Source of the DNA: Myroides indicus
GTDB lineage: Bacteria > Bacteroidota > Bacteroidia > Flavobacteriales > Flavobacteriaceae
Length of the DNA stretch: 64,000 nucleotides
Reading direction: 5' to 3'
Assembly (NCBI RefSeq): GCF_004364575.1
Contig: NZ_SOAG01000011.1
Location: 27,102-91,101, forward strand
Below are positions 37,701 to 45,851 of this stretch, one piece after another; the first letter of the stretch is position 1, and every line of letters starts with the position of its first letter. The notes beneath the pieces are model-generated. The model ran no database searches and had not been told where the DNA came from. It saw nothing but the letters and a program-made list of their open reading frames with translations. The position numbers were made by a program, and so were the translations under genes.

Positions 37701-38390
37701 AGTTATCTGAGCGGGAGAGGAATGGAGAACAAAAAAGAAAAACCGCTGATGTATAACGAAAATCAACAATATATTCACTATAATAAAGGTTCGTTGGTTT
37801 TTTATACCTTGAGTGACTATATGGGAGAAAAAGAAATGAACAGTGTGTTGAAAAATTATATTGCTAAAACCGCGTTCCAGGAAGCCCCATTTACCACGAC
37901 GGCTGAGCTTGTGGCAGATTTGAAGGCAGCTACTCCCGATTCTTTAAAATACATGATTAAAGATATGTTTGAAACCATTACGCTTTACGATAATTATGTG
38001 GATAAAGCAGAAGTAAAAGAGCTAGAAAACGGAAAATACGAAGTAAAGATAAAAGCAGTAGTGAGCAAATACAGAGCTGGAGAAAAAGGAGAAAAAATGT
38101 ATGAAGACGAAAATAGAAAATCGCTGGTTTATGAAAATGAAAAGAAGGTAAAAATAGAATCATTGCCTTTGGAAGATTATATAGAAATAGGGGTTTTTGC
38201 TAAAGAAAATCTTTCAGGAAAGGACAAAACCAGTAAAGAAAAAGTCCTCTATTTGCAAAAAGTAAAAGTAACTTCTGTTGACAATGAGTTTACGGTTATT
38301 GTAGATGAAAAACCTGCAGAGGTGGGAATCGATCCTTACAATAAGTTGATTGACACCCGATCTTATGATAACAGAAAAACGGTAAAATAG
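34725..38390 (+). CDS. ABC transporter permease fused to M1-family aminopeptidase
   Basis: A 1221-residue fusion. The first ~600 residues form two ABC-2-like permease blocks with many membrane helices (IFSFELKRWFKNWVFYLYL at the start, FLILLLFFMFGGQL-like helices around 490). A final helix near 575-595 leads into an extracytoplasmic M1 metallopeptidase domain. The zinc site is AHEVAHQWWAHQ (His939, Glu940, His943) with the third ligand Glu963 in MLSESLSEY, so a peptidase active site is present. One polypeptide carrying two permease halves and a peptidase is typical of this Bacteroidota/Proteobacteria family; its substrate is unknown. Confidence 0.9.
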   Translation: MFGTIFSFELKRWFKNWVFYLYLAVFFGMGFLTMASAIGVFDRVTVTTTSLMHMNSPYMLNSFIEGFNNLLYFLFPSIIGASIYRDYQYNAHHILYSYPFSKSDYLLGKFLSSFLITLLISLSIGAGIFIATFLPWANEQLIGTNHLWSYVQVYLMNVIPNMIFIGVIVFVVTTLSRSVYVGFVSVVILLILQGIINGLTGDMNNEQLAALLEPSGMEAINYYTKYWTVDEYNFNNLPLEKWYILNRLIWMGVAVLFLVVLGKLFAFSQQTVSISFRKKQKGERLVKNNFVGLARIVLPKVDYNFSRKTQWVNVINFTKLDFKYLAKNKVFMILVGLGILMMVLVSSSSSMLFGTSIYPVTRVMLLLPGSTFKIVILVITFLGAGLLVHRGKLTKMDLLVDSTAVPNWVLFTSKLLALVCIQATLLLVVMAGGILIQSYHEYYNFEIGLYLQTLLGIDWIWYIIWAGLALAVQTFFKNYLVGFFVLLLFFMFGGQLSKLGIEQRIFFFNKLPRMNYSDMNGFGSGMAKYFIYVFYWMLFIGFLSGLSLLFWRRGVFSSLRERFYFAKKRAKASILVPSLLCLIGFIALGSYLYYENAVLNTFYSAKETEQLTVEYEKKYKKYESMLLPRIVDVKVDVDLYPKERNFEAKGLYILKNKNQQAVDSVLVSFNTDMQSEIEIKGARLLSKDTIYGFSFYRFDQPLEANEEVKMSFVIKNKPNTILRNNSPVLENGTFINNSFFPSLGYSADGEFTDDEIRKKYGLAPKERMAEQTDQKALQNTYINHDSDWITFETTVSTSKDQTAIAPGYLQREWEEGDRRYFHYKMDQKMLNFYAFNSARYEVKRDKWNDINIEIYYRKGHEYNVDRMIKGVKKSLDYYTAEYSPYQHKQVRIIEFPNTMGTFAQSFANTIPFSESIGFIADVDEENEDAVDYPFAVTAHEVAHQWWAHQVIGANVQGVTMLSESLSEYSSLKVLEHEYGKGQMRKFLKEALDSYLSGRGMENKKEKPLMYNENQQYIHYNKGSLVFYTLSDYMGEKEMNSVLKNYIAKTAFQEAPFTTTAELVADLKAATPDSLKYMIKDMFETITLYDNYVDKAEVKELENGKYEVKIKAVVSKYRAGEKGEKMYEDENRKSLVYENEKKVKIESLPLEDYIEIGVFAKENLSGKDKTSKEKVLYLQKVKVTSVDNEFTVIVDEKPAEVGIDPYNKLIDTRSYDNRKTVK

Positions 38391-38410
38391 ATGGCTTAAT
38401 TCTTAGTTTG

Positions 38411-38426
38411 CACAGATTAATCTGTG
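38411..38426. repeat. 16-bp perfect palindrome
   Basis: CACAGATTAATCTGTG lies 21 bases after the permease-peptidase stop codon. It lacks a following T-run, so it is more like a protein-binding site or a processing hairpin than a terminator. Confidence 0.4.
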
Positions 38427-38494
38427 TGAACTTGTTTTTATCTTTGATTGCAATGAAGTAGAAATATTTCACTATTACAGAAAGACAGAGGTTG

Positions 38495-38540
38495 ATAATA
38501 AAACAGCCCGAGATTTTAAAATCTCGGGCTGTTTTATTAT
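38495..38540. terminator. Long perfect palindrome, probable bidirectional terminator
   Basis: Both 23-base arms are perfectly complementary with no loop bases; the core is CAGCCCGAGATTTT and its complement. A/T-rich ends on both sides fit a strong rho-independent terminator for the permease-peptidase transcript. Confidence 0.8.
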
Positions 38541-39166
38541 AATGTTAATTAACAGGCAATAGGTACGTATTTTTTCCGTATTGATAGGTGTATTTACAAA
38601 AGGTGTTTTTATTTTATAATAAATAATTGAATTTATCTATATAAATTTTAACAAAAAACATGTATTTAGTTGTTTTTTTAATATTTTATTAAGTTTAAAT
38701 AAGTTAAAGGTTTTTATTTAAAATTAATATAATGAAATATGTTAAATTAATTCTTTTTGTTTTTTTAAAAAAATATCTATAGTTTGGATTTTTAGATTTA
38801 ATGTTTTGATTATTAGTGTTTTATTTTATATTTTTGGAACCAAGTGTTTTTCTTAGAATATAAAATATTAACATCAAAGATTGGCTGTATGTAAAGTAAA
38901 TAAATTCAAATACACTGTATAAGGAAAAATTTGAATAGCGTAAAAGCAGTTTTTCTGTTAAAAAATGATTTGTATAGGGGGTGAACAGAGAATTAAGTTT
39001 TTGATAACAGCTTATATAAAAGGAAATATAAACGATTAAAACCTGATTGTGTATGGTAACAAACATTTTTTTAAAATTTCTGTACAAAAAGCAGAAACTA
39101 AGTCGGAAATACCGAAACAGCGACTTTAAAAACTGAAAGTAGGTAAATCTATAAATTTAAAAAGTT

Positions 39167-42100
39167 ATGATGCGAAAAATAACTATTTTAATAGTGTTTT
39201 TGTTTTTAGGATTAGTAACAAAAGCGCAAGAACACTTTTATTATTATAAAGGTGAAAAGATTCCATTGACTTTAAACAAAGAAAGAGTAAATTTTAGAGC
39301 AAGTAGTGATTTTGACAGAACAGAATTAGAACGGAATAATTTAAAAATTAACTATTTGTCAGAAGACGATGCAGCTTATTTCGGAGAGGTTGAAATAGGG
39401 ACAAAAGATTATCAACAAAGCATCGATAACATTAGAAATATTAAAGGTGTTTTGAATGTTTTTCCTCATTTTGCAAAGACAGAGACAAATTCAATAGGAA
39501 CTTCTGATATTTTTTATATAAAATTAAAAAATATAAAGGATTTATCTCTTTTGGAGCGCGATGCAGAAGTATTAGGATGTAAAATTGTTAATGCAATACC
39601 CAATATGCCCTTGTGGATTATTGTAAAATTGGATGACAATGCCAAAATGACTTCAGTAGAAGCAGCTAATAAATTATTTGAAAAAGGAGTATATGCAGAG
39701 ATGGATCCTGCTTTCATGTTTGATTTTAAACCTAATTGTACTAATGATTCTGACTTTTCTTCTCTTTGGGGATTAAAAAACAATACTTATCCAGGAATGG
39801 ATATAAATGTTTGTCCGGCATGGAATATTACAACCGGAGCAGGCATTAAAATTGCTATTCTTGATCAAGGTATCGATACCAATCATTTGGATTTAAGCGG
39901 AAATATCCACAGCGTCAGCTATGATGCCAAAAGCGGCACCTCGCCAAGTGTTTTCGGAAATGAGGAACATGGAACTCATGTAGCGGGAATAGCAGGAGCG
40001 ATAAAAGATAACAACTTACAAGTAACAGGAGTAGCTCCTTCTGCTAAACTAATACCGGTAAGTCATTCTATGTATATTTCCACCACTATTTCGGCAGAAC
40101 TGGCAGATGGTATTGCCTGGGCTTGGCAAAATGGAGCGGATGTTATCAATAACTCTTGGGGAGATCAAGGTATTTATTACAACAAGCTCTATTCTCCGGC
40201 ATTAGAAAATGCGATAGAAGATGCCATGGCATTGGGGAGAAATGGAAAGGGTACGGTAGTTGTTTTTGCCTCCGGAAATAATGCACCGCCAATGGAGTAC
40301 CCCGGAAATTTTCATGATGATATTTTAACGGTAGGGGCAATGCAAAAAGACGGAAAGTGGAGAACCTCATCCAGTTTTGGAGATAAATTAGATGTTGTGG
40401 CACCCGGAGAAAATATTTTATCTACAATACCTTATAATGAAATAGATTCTTTAAGCGGTACTTCTATGGCAGCACCGCACGTTTCTGGTATCGCTGCTTT
40501 GGTATTATCTGTTAATCCGGATTTAACCGGAAAAGAAGTACGGGATATTATAGAAAGCACAGCTAAAAAAGTAAGAACAGATGAATATACCTATACTGTA
40601 AAACCAACAAGACCAAATGGAACGTGGTATGAACGAATGGGATATGGGTTAGTAGATGCCTATGCAGCGGTACAAAAAGCACAGGAAACTTTAAAACAAG
40701 ACCTGTATATTCGTATTTCTCCTTTTGACGGAGGGTATGAACCGCGTACTTATGTTAGCTATACATGGCTTTGGGACAGTCCTGATATATGGAACAGGCG
40801 TTTTAATGATAACGGAACGACTCATCAAAATGTAGAATATTTAGGTCCTCCACATAATTATATTAATATCCGGATTACCAACCGAGGAAAAGTCCCTTCA
40901 ACAGTTCAGGATTCTGTAAGGTTGCACTGGGCAAAAGCTGGCACAACACAGGATTGGGATATGTACTGGAACGGTAATTTAAAATACAACAACATACCAT
41001 TGGGCGGCGTGGTGGCTACAAAAGCAATTCCCGTTTTACAGCCGGGACAATCTACAGTTGTTAAAATACCATGGAGCAATGTTCCTAATCCGATTAGCTA
41101 TGGGCAAATATTTGAAAATTCACAATCTTTTTCACTTTTAGCCCGGATAATTTCAGAGGACGATCCGATGACTTTTCCGGAAGGATTTAATTTAATGACT
41201 AATGTCAAAAATAACAATAATATTGGTTGGAAAAATGTTACTGTTTTATTTGCCCGACTCTATCATCTTGTTCCGATAGGAGATGTTATTATTGTCAGAA
41301 ATCCGGTTGATAGGATAAAATTATACGATATCGGGTTCAAAATAGATGCGGAAGATGTTGGCAAACCTGTTTTTCAGGAAGCAGAAGTTGCCCTAACTTT
41401 AGATCCTGTGCTATATGAAGCTTGGGAACGTGGCGGTAAACAAAGTTATAATGTAAGGGAAGGGAAGCAGACAAATGAGGTAATTGTGACGGGCGATAAT
41501 GCTAAATTGAAAAATGTTACTTTTCTCCCTGAGGAAATGGGAGTACTTTCTTTAAGTTTTAATTTCCTTACACAGGAAATTACCCCGAAAGAATCACACC
41601 TTTACCACATTTACCAGGAAGATGTTGAAGAAAGTGAAGTTATCGGGGGAACCTCTTTTTTGATAGAAAAAACAGAAAGAGAGTTGTTTAATGCCAATGC
41701 CGGTAACGATATAGCTGTCAATAAAAACGAAGTAATAACGCTAAGTGCCGACGATATTGGAGAAACAGCGGTGTACAACTGGTATGACGAAGACAGAAAC
41801 TTATTGCATGAAGGCAAAAACTACCAGATAGCTCTTGACAGCAACAAGAAACTTACGTTAGAGGTAATTGCAAGTGTGGATGGTTATAAAGATTATGACG
41901 AAGTTTCAGTAACTTTAAAACCTAATATGCTTAAAGCGATTGCACCAAACCCGGCGAGTTCAAGCATTACGGTTAGCTATGTTGTTAACAATGCCGATAG
42001 TGCGTATATCTCTGTTGTGCCTGTTTATGGTGGTGTGCCGGGCAATGAAACAAACTATGTTTTGAATATTGACGAACAGCAAATGCAAATAGACCTGTTA

Positions 42101-42184
42101 GGGTATGCCAATGGAGTGTATAAAGTAATTTTGTACTGTAATGGCAATTTAGTGAGTTCAGAAAACTTAATTATAAATCATTAA
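39167..42184 (+). CDS. Secreted S8 subtilisin-like protease with T9SS sorting tail
   Basis: A 1005-residue serine endopeptidase. It has a signal peptide (ILIVFLFLGLVTKAQE) and a ~190-residue prodomain. The S8 catalytic domain carries Asp233 (IAILDQGID), His268 (EEHGTHVAGIAG), oxyanion Asn371 (ASGNNAPP) and Ser433 (LSGTSMAAPHVSG). Beta-rich domains without recognised motifs fill about 500-920. The last ~80 residues start with AIAPNPASSSITVSY and end with GVYKVILYCNGNLVSSENL, a type A T9SS sorting domain. It should be exported by Por/Spr proteins, cleaved by PorU and surface-attached or released. Two PrcB-like lipoprotein genes follow 19 bases later. Confidence 0.93.
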   Translation: MMRKITILIVFLFLGLVTKAQEHFYYYKGEKIPLTLNKERVNFRASSDFDRTELERNNLKINYLSEDDAAYFGEVEIGTKDYQQSIDNIRNIKGVLNVFPHFAKTETNSIGTSDIFYIKLKNIKDLSLLERDAEVLGCKIVNAIPNMPLWIIVKLDDNAKMTSVEAANKLFEKGVYAEMDPAFMFDFKPNCTNDSDFSSLWGLKNNTYPGMDINVCPAWNITTGAGIKIAILDQGIDTNHLDLSGNIHSVSYDAKSGTSPSVFGNEEHGTHVAGIAGAIKDNNLQVTGVAPSAKLIPVSHSMYISTTISAELADGIAWAWQNGADVINNSWGDQGIYYNKLYSPALENAIEDAMALGRNGKGTVVVFASGNNAPPMEYPGNFHDDILTVGAMQKDGKWRTSSSFGDKLDVVAPGENILSTIPYNEIDSLSGTSMAAPHVSGIAALVLSVNPDLTGKEVRDIIESTAKKVRTDEYTYTVKPTRPNGTWYERMGYGLVDAYAAVQKAQETLKQDLYIRISPFDGGYEPRTYVSYTWLWDSPDIWNRRFNDNGTTHQNVEYLGPPHNYINIRITNRGKVPSTVQDSVRLHWAKAGTTQDWDMYWNGNLKYNNIPLGGVVATKAIPVLQPGQSTVVKIPWSNVPNPISYGQIFENSQSFSLLARIISEDDPMTFPEGFNLMTNVKNNNNIGWKNVTVLFARLYHLVPIGDVIIVRNPVDRIKLYDIGFKIDAEDVGKPVFQEAEVALTLDPVLYEAWERGGKQSYNVREGKQTNEVIVTGDNAKLKNVTFLPEEMGVLSLSFNFLTQEITPKESHLYHIYQEDVEESEVIGGTSFLIEKTERELFNANAGNDIAVNKNEVITLSADDIGETAVYNWYDEDRNLLHEGKNYQIALDSNKKLTLEVIASVDGYKDYDEVSVTLKPNMLKAIAPNPASSSITVSYVVNNADSAYISVVPVYGGVPGNETNYVLNIDEQQMQIDLLGYANGVYKVILYCNGNLVSSENLIINH

Positions 42185-42203
42185 CAATAAAAATATAACA
42201 ACA

Positions 42204-42692
42204 ATGAAAAAGTTTTTAATAATAGTGTGTTTGTCATTAGGTATGATAGCATGCAGCAGTGACGATAACAGGCAAGATAAAGGCTTTGAGCCTGTAACGC
42301 TAGAAATGAAGGAAATTATGCATAACTATTTATCTGGAGAAGGAAGAGAAGGTATCGGAAAAGAAAACAGGGTAATTACTACTATTACGGAATGGCAGGA
42401 TTTGATAGATCAAATAAACCAAAAAAATGAGAAAGAAGGCAGAATAGCAACTGTTTTAAAAAAGGCGGATATTGATTTTCAAAATGAAATAATTTTGGCT
42501 GTTTTTGAAGAAGTATTAATGAACGGGGTAGATACTATAGATATCACAAAAGTAGAAGAACAAGAAAAAGAAGTAGTAGTAACTATTGAGCGATTAATAA
42601 AAGGAGGAATAACTTCTGTTATTACGCAACCTTTTCACATTGTTAAAATTCCAAAAATAAACAAACCTGTTGTGTTTGTAGAGATAGATTAA
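42204..42692 (+). CDS. PrcB-like surface lipoprotein 1
   Basis: 162 residues. The lipoprotein signal ends at Cys17 (GMIACSSDDN), and the following Ser-Ser-Asp-Asp resembles the Flavobacterium lipoprotein export signal, which suggests surface display. The C-terminal half (about 75-162: DIDFQNEIILAVFEEVLM, ITKVEEQEKEVVVTIERL, TQPFHIVKIPKINKPVVF) has the layout of the PrcB C-terminal domain found in the Treponema dentilisin protease complex. The assignment is by eye and should be tested with an HMM. It is one half of a tandem duplication and lies directly downstream of the S8 protease. Confidence 0.7.
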   Translation: MKKFLIIVCLSLGMIACSSDDNRQDKGFEPVTLEMKEIMHNYLSGEGREGIGKENRVITTITEWQDLIDQINQKNEKEGRIATVLKKADIDFQNEIILAVFEEVLMNGVDTIDITKVEEQEKEVVVTIERLIKGGITSVITQPFHIVKIPKINKPVVFVEID

Positions 42693-42707
42693 GATTATTA
42701 AGTAATT

Positions 42708-43196
42708 ATGAAAAAGTTTTTAATAATAGTTTGTTTGACATTAGGTATAATAGCATGTAGCAGTGACGATAACAAACAAAGTAATGAATTTGAAATAGTA
42801 ACCTTAGAAATCAATACTATTGTTAATAGTTATATGTCCGGTGCAGGACAAGAAAACATTGGACAAGAAAATAAGGTAGTGACTGATTTGACAGAGTTGG
42901 AAGCTTTGATAGATCGTATTGATTATATTAAATATGGAAATGACACTATAGTTGAACTTTTAGAAAATGCAGATATTGATTTTGAACGTGAAATGATAAT
43001 AGCTGTTTTTGATGAGGTTAAAAATCATGGAGGTTATAGTATTGATATCACAAAAGTAGAAGAACACGAAAAAGAGATATTAGTAACTATTGAGCGCTTG
43101 CATAGAGGGGATCTTACAGCGCATTTTACACAGCCGTTACACATTGTCAAAATCTCAAAAATAAACAAACCTGTTGTGTTTGTGGAAATAGATTAA
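42708..43196 (+). CDS. PrcB-like surface lipoprotein 2 (tandem paralogue)
   Basis: Also 162 residues and 15 bases after its paralogue. The two proteins are nearly identical over the first ~24 residues, including Cys17 and SSDDN. They share the 12-residue C-terminus KINKPVVFVEID but diverge in the middle. This copy is nearer the PrcB pattern, with FEREMIIAVFDEVKNHGGYS and ITKVEEHEKEILVTIERLHR. Equal lengths and equal spacing show a recent tandem duplication followed by divergence. A strong terminator closes the three-gene unit. Confidence 0.7.
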   Translation: MKKFLIIVCLTLGIIACSSDDNKQSNEFEIVTLEINTIVNSYMSGAGQENIGQENKVVTDLTELEALIDRIDYIKYGNDTIVELLENADIDFEREMIIAVFDEVKNHGGYSIDITKVEEHEKEILVTIERLHRGDLTAHFTQPLHIVKISKINKPVVFVEID

Positions 43197-43234
43197 TTTT
43201 TTGATGTTGAAACAAAATTTAGTAGAAATATTTT

Positions 43235-43265
43235 AAACAAGGCGGAGTAAAAATCCGCCTTGTTT
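43235..43265 (+). terminator. Terminator after the protease-lipoprotein unit
   Basis: Stem AAACAAGGCGGA (43235-43246) with 43254-43265, 7-base loop, 39 bases after the second lipoprotein stop. Confidence 0.85.
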
Positions 43266-43341
43266 TGTTTGGTAAAAAAGTACAATAAAAATACCTGTAA
43301 ACACTATCTTTGTAATCCCGTATAAAAAACTTTTGGCAAAC

Positions 43342-45792
43342 ATGATGTACTTTGTTGAGGTAATTGTGCCACTGGCGCTGGATCCTACATTTACTTATCA
43401 GGTAAGTGAAGCGGAGTTTAATTATCTGCAACCTGGAATGCGAGTAGTAGTGCCTTTTGGAAAAAGTAAGGTATATACAGCTGTGATAACAGAAAAACAC
43501 CATCGGGTTCCACAGTTGTATGAGGCAAAGGAAATACACGAAATTATAGATGTTGTTCCTGTGATAACTCAACAACAGATAGCCCTGTGGCAGTGGATTG
43601 CTGACTATTATATGTGTACGCTGGGTGAAGTATATAAAAGCGCTGTCCCGTCGCGATTGTTGCTGGAAAGTGAAACACTCATTCAGTTTAATTCTAAAGC
43701 TGTTGTTCGTACAGAAGATTTAACCGATACCGAATACCTGGTTTATGAAGCTATGCAAACGCAGGCGGTTTTAAAAGTAGATGAAATAATCGCAGTTTTA
43801 AATCGCAAAAAAGTGTTTCCGGTTATTCATTCTCTTTTGGAAAAAGGGATCATCTCTTTGCAGGAAGAAATGGTAGAGAAATATAAACCCAAACAGGTGC
43901 GTTATGTACGCATAACGGAAGAGTATTTGCGAGATGAAGGTTTGGAGAAAATGATGCAACTGGTAAGCCGAGCAGCTAAACAGAGAGAATTACTGCTGAA
44001 GTTTTTTCAGCTTCAGGCAACGCAAAAAACACCAATTAGTACCAAACAGCTGGCGGAGGAAACTGAAAGCAGCCAGGCAGTGATTAACGCACTGGTAGAA
44101 AAAGGCGTTTTGGAAACATATTACCAAAATGAGGACAGGGTGGTTTTTAATGAAGCATCGCGTAATAATATTTCTTTGACAGCGGACCAAAACAGCGTAT
44201 TGCAAGAAATAAAGCAATTATTTACACAAAAAGACATTGTACTATTACACGGCGTTACGGCATCGGGTAAAACAGAAATTTACATCAAACTCATCGAGCA
44301 GTTTTTGACTCAGGAAGGGCAAATCTTGTTTTTACTGCCCGAAATAGGAATAAGTACACAGTTGGTTGCCCGACTAACGGATTATTTTGGCAATCAGGTA
44401 GCAGTTTATCATTCTAAATATTCTCATAACGAGCGATTGGAAGTATGGCATCATGTGCTGAATAATTCTGAAAGCGCCAAAATTATTATCGGAACGAGAT
44501 TATCGGTGTTTTTACCTTTTCAAAATTTAAAACTGGTGGTAGTTGATGAGGAACACGAATCTAATTATAAACAGCACGATCCGTCACCCCGTTATAATGC
44601 CCGGGATTCTGCTGTAGTGTTGGCAATGCAGAATAAGGCAAAGGTGATTATGGGATCGGCTACTCCAAGTTTGGAAAGTTATTATAACGCCACGCAAGGG
44701 AAATATGGTTTGGTAAAACTTACCAGACGATATTCCAATGTACAGCTTCCGGAAATTGTTCTGATTGATCTCAAAGAAAAATACAAGCGAAAACAAATGA
44801 CCGGACATTTTTCCGATACTTTGATAGAGGCTGTGAGCAATGCTTTGACGTTAAAAGAACAAGTAATTATTTTTCAGAACCGAAGAGGATTTTCTCCTGT
44901 TGTTGAATGTATGACTTGTGGTGCTGTGCCCGAATGTCCGCATTGCGATGTAAGTTTGACATATCACAAATACCGAAATGAGTTGCGATGTCATTATTGC
45001 GGATATACTTTACCGATGCCCAAACAGTGCTTTCGCTGTCACAGTGTAGATTTGAATACCAAAGGATTTGGAACAGAGCAGGTAGAGGAGGAGTTAAAAA
45101 CTATTTTTCCCGACAAAAATATTGCCCGAATGGATCAGGATACGACCCGGGGTAAATATAGTTATGAAAAACTCATTGAAGCCTTTGAAAATAAAAAAAT
45201 AGATATTTTAGTGGGTACGCAAATGTTGTCCAAAGGATTTGACTTTGACAATGTCAATCTGGTGGGAATTATGAATGCAGATAACAGCTTATATCACCCT
45301 GATTTTAGAGCGCACGAAAGAGCTTATCAGATGATGACGCAGATTGCAGGCAGAGCAGGACGACAGGAAAAAAAAGGAAAGGTTTATATTCAGACGTTTA
45401 ATCCGTATCACAACATCATTCAGCAGGTAACCAATTATGATTATGCTGGCATGTACAAGGAACAGATGTATGAACGGCATAATTTTAAATATCCGCCGTT
45501 TTACCGATTAATCCGTTTGACGATGCGCCACCGCGATTTTGACAAACTCAGAGAAGCCTCGTTCTGGATGTACAACAATTTGAGAGAACAGCTGAAAATA
45601 CCGGTTTTAGGACCGGAAGAACCGGCTATTAACCGAATCCGAAATCAGTATATCCGCGTTATTTTGATAAAAATTCCGCAAAACAAACCACTGAATCTCA
45701 CCAAAAAAGATATCAAAAGAATATTAAAAAGCTTTGAAAGCATCGGCGCTTATCGCTCGGTAAAAGTTACCGCTAATGTTGATTTTTATTAA
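43342..45792 (+). CDS. priA: Primosomal protein N' (replication restart helicase PriA)
   Basis: PriA reloads the replisome at stalled forks. From the ATG at 43342 it has 816 residues; a TTG three codons earlier and an ATG one codon later are alternatives. The N-terminal 3'-DNA-binding domain (EVIVPLALDPTFTYQV) is followed by Walker A GVTASGKTEIY (about 300), DEEH box VVVDEEHESNYKQ, and helicase motifs GSATPSLESYY and QMLSKGFDFDNV. The zinc-binding insert has paired cysteines (CMTCGAVPECPHC and CHYCGYTLPMPKQCFRC). Length and order are normal. Confidence 0.96.
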   Translation: MMYFVEVIVPLALDPTFTYQVSEAEFNYLQPGMRVVVPFGKSKVYTAVITEKHHRVPQLYEAKEIHEIIDVVPVITQQQIALWQWIADYYMCTLGEVYKSAVPSRLLLESETLIQFNSKAVVRTEDLTDTEYLVYEAMQTQAVLKVDEIIAVLNRKKVFPVIHSLLEKGIISLQEEMVEKYKPKQVRYVRITEEYLRDEGLEKMMQLVSRAAKQRELLLKFFQLQATQKTPISTKQLAEETESSQAVINALVEKGVLETYYQNEDRVVFNEASRNNISLTADQNSVLQEIKQLFTQKDIVLLHGVTASGKTEIYIKLIEQFLTQEGQILFLLPEIGISTQLVARLTDYFGNQVAVYHSKYSHNERLEVWHHVLNNSESAKIIIGTRLSVFLPFQNLKLVVVDEEHESNYKQHDPSPRYNARDSAVVLAMQNKAKVIMGSATPSLESYYNATQGKYGLVKLTRRYSNVQLPEIVLIDLKEKYKRKQMTGHFSDTLIEAVSNALTLKEQVIIFQNRRGFSPVVECMTCGAVPECPHCDVSLTYHKYRNELRCHYCGYTLPMPKQCFRCHSVDLNTKGFGTEQVEEELKTIFPDKNIARMDQDTTRGKYSYEKLIEAFENKKIDILVGTQMLSKGFDFDNVNLVGIMNADNSLYHPDFRAHERAYQMMTQIAGRAGRQEKKGKVYIQTFNPYHNIIQQVTNYDYAGMYKEQMYERHNFKYPPFYRLIRLTMRHRDFDKLREASFWMYNNLREQLKIPVLGPEEPAINRIRNQYIRVILIKIPQNKPLNLTKKDIKRILKSFESIGAYRSVKVTANVDFY

Positions 45793-45851
45793 AGATATTG
45801 TTTATATATGATTACGATGTGCTTATGTGGGTTTTTGTAGAGATTGGAAAA

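Larger units (their letters stand above)
38391..39166. other. 776-base intergenic region before the subtilase gene
   Basis: A very AT-rich stretch with no convincing gene. Near its left end it holds a 16-bp palindrome (CACAGATTAATCTGTG, 38411-38426) and the 46-bp terminator-like palindrome at 38495-38540. A minus-strand open frame at 38821-39087 looks like random AT-rich sequence. The remainder presumably holds the protease promoter, but I find no good TAnnTTTG element with a matching -33 box. Confidence 0.6.

Noticed and set aside
38821..39087. Minus-strand open frame of 88 codons upstream of the subtilase gene
   Set aside because: Composition is that of translated AT-rich DNA (Phe, Tyr, Ile, Leu, Ser), with no start signal, domain or lipoprotein pattern.
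43219..43575. 118-codon minus-strand frame at the start of priA
   Set aside because: It overlaps the coding sequence of priA and the upstream terminator; no domain is visible.
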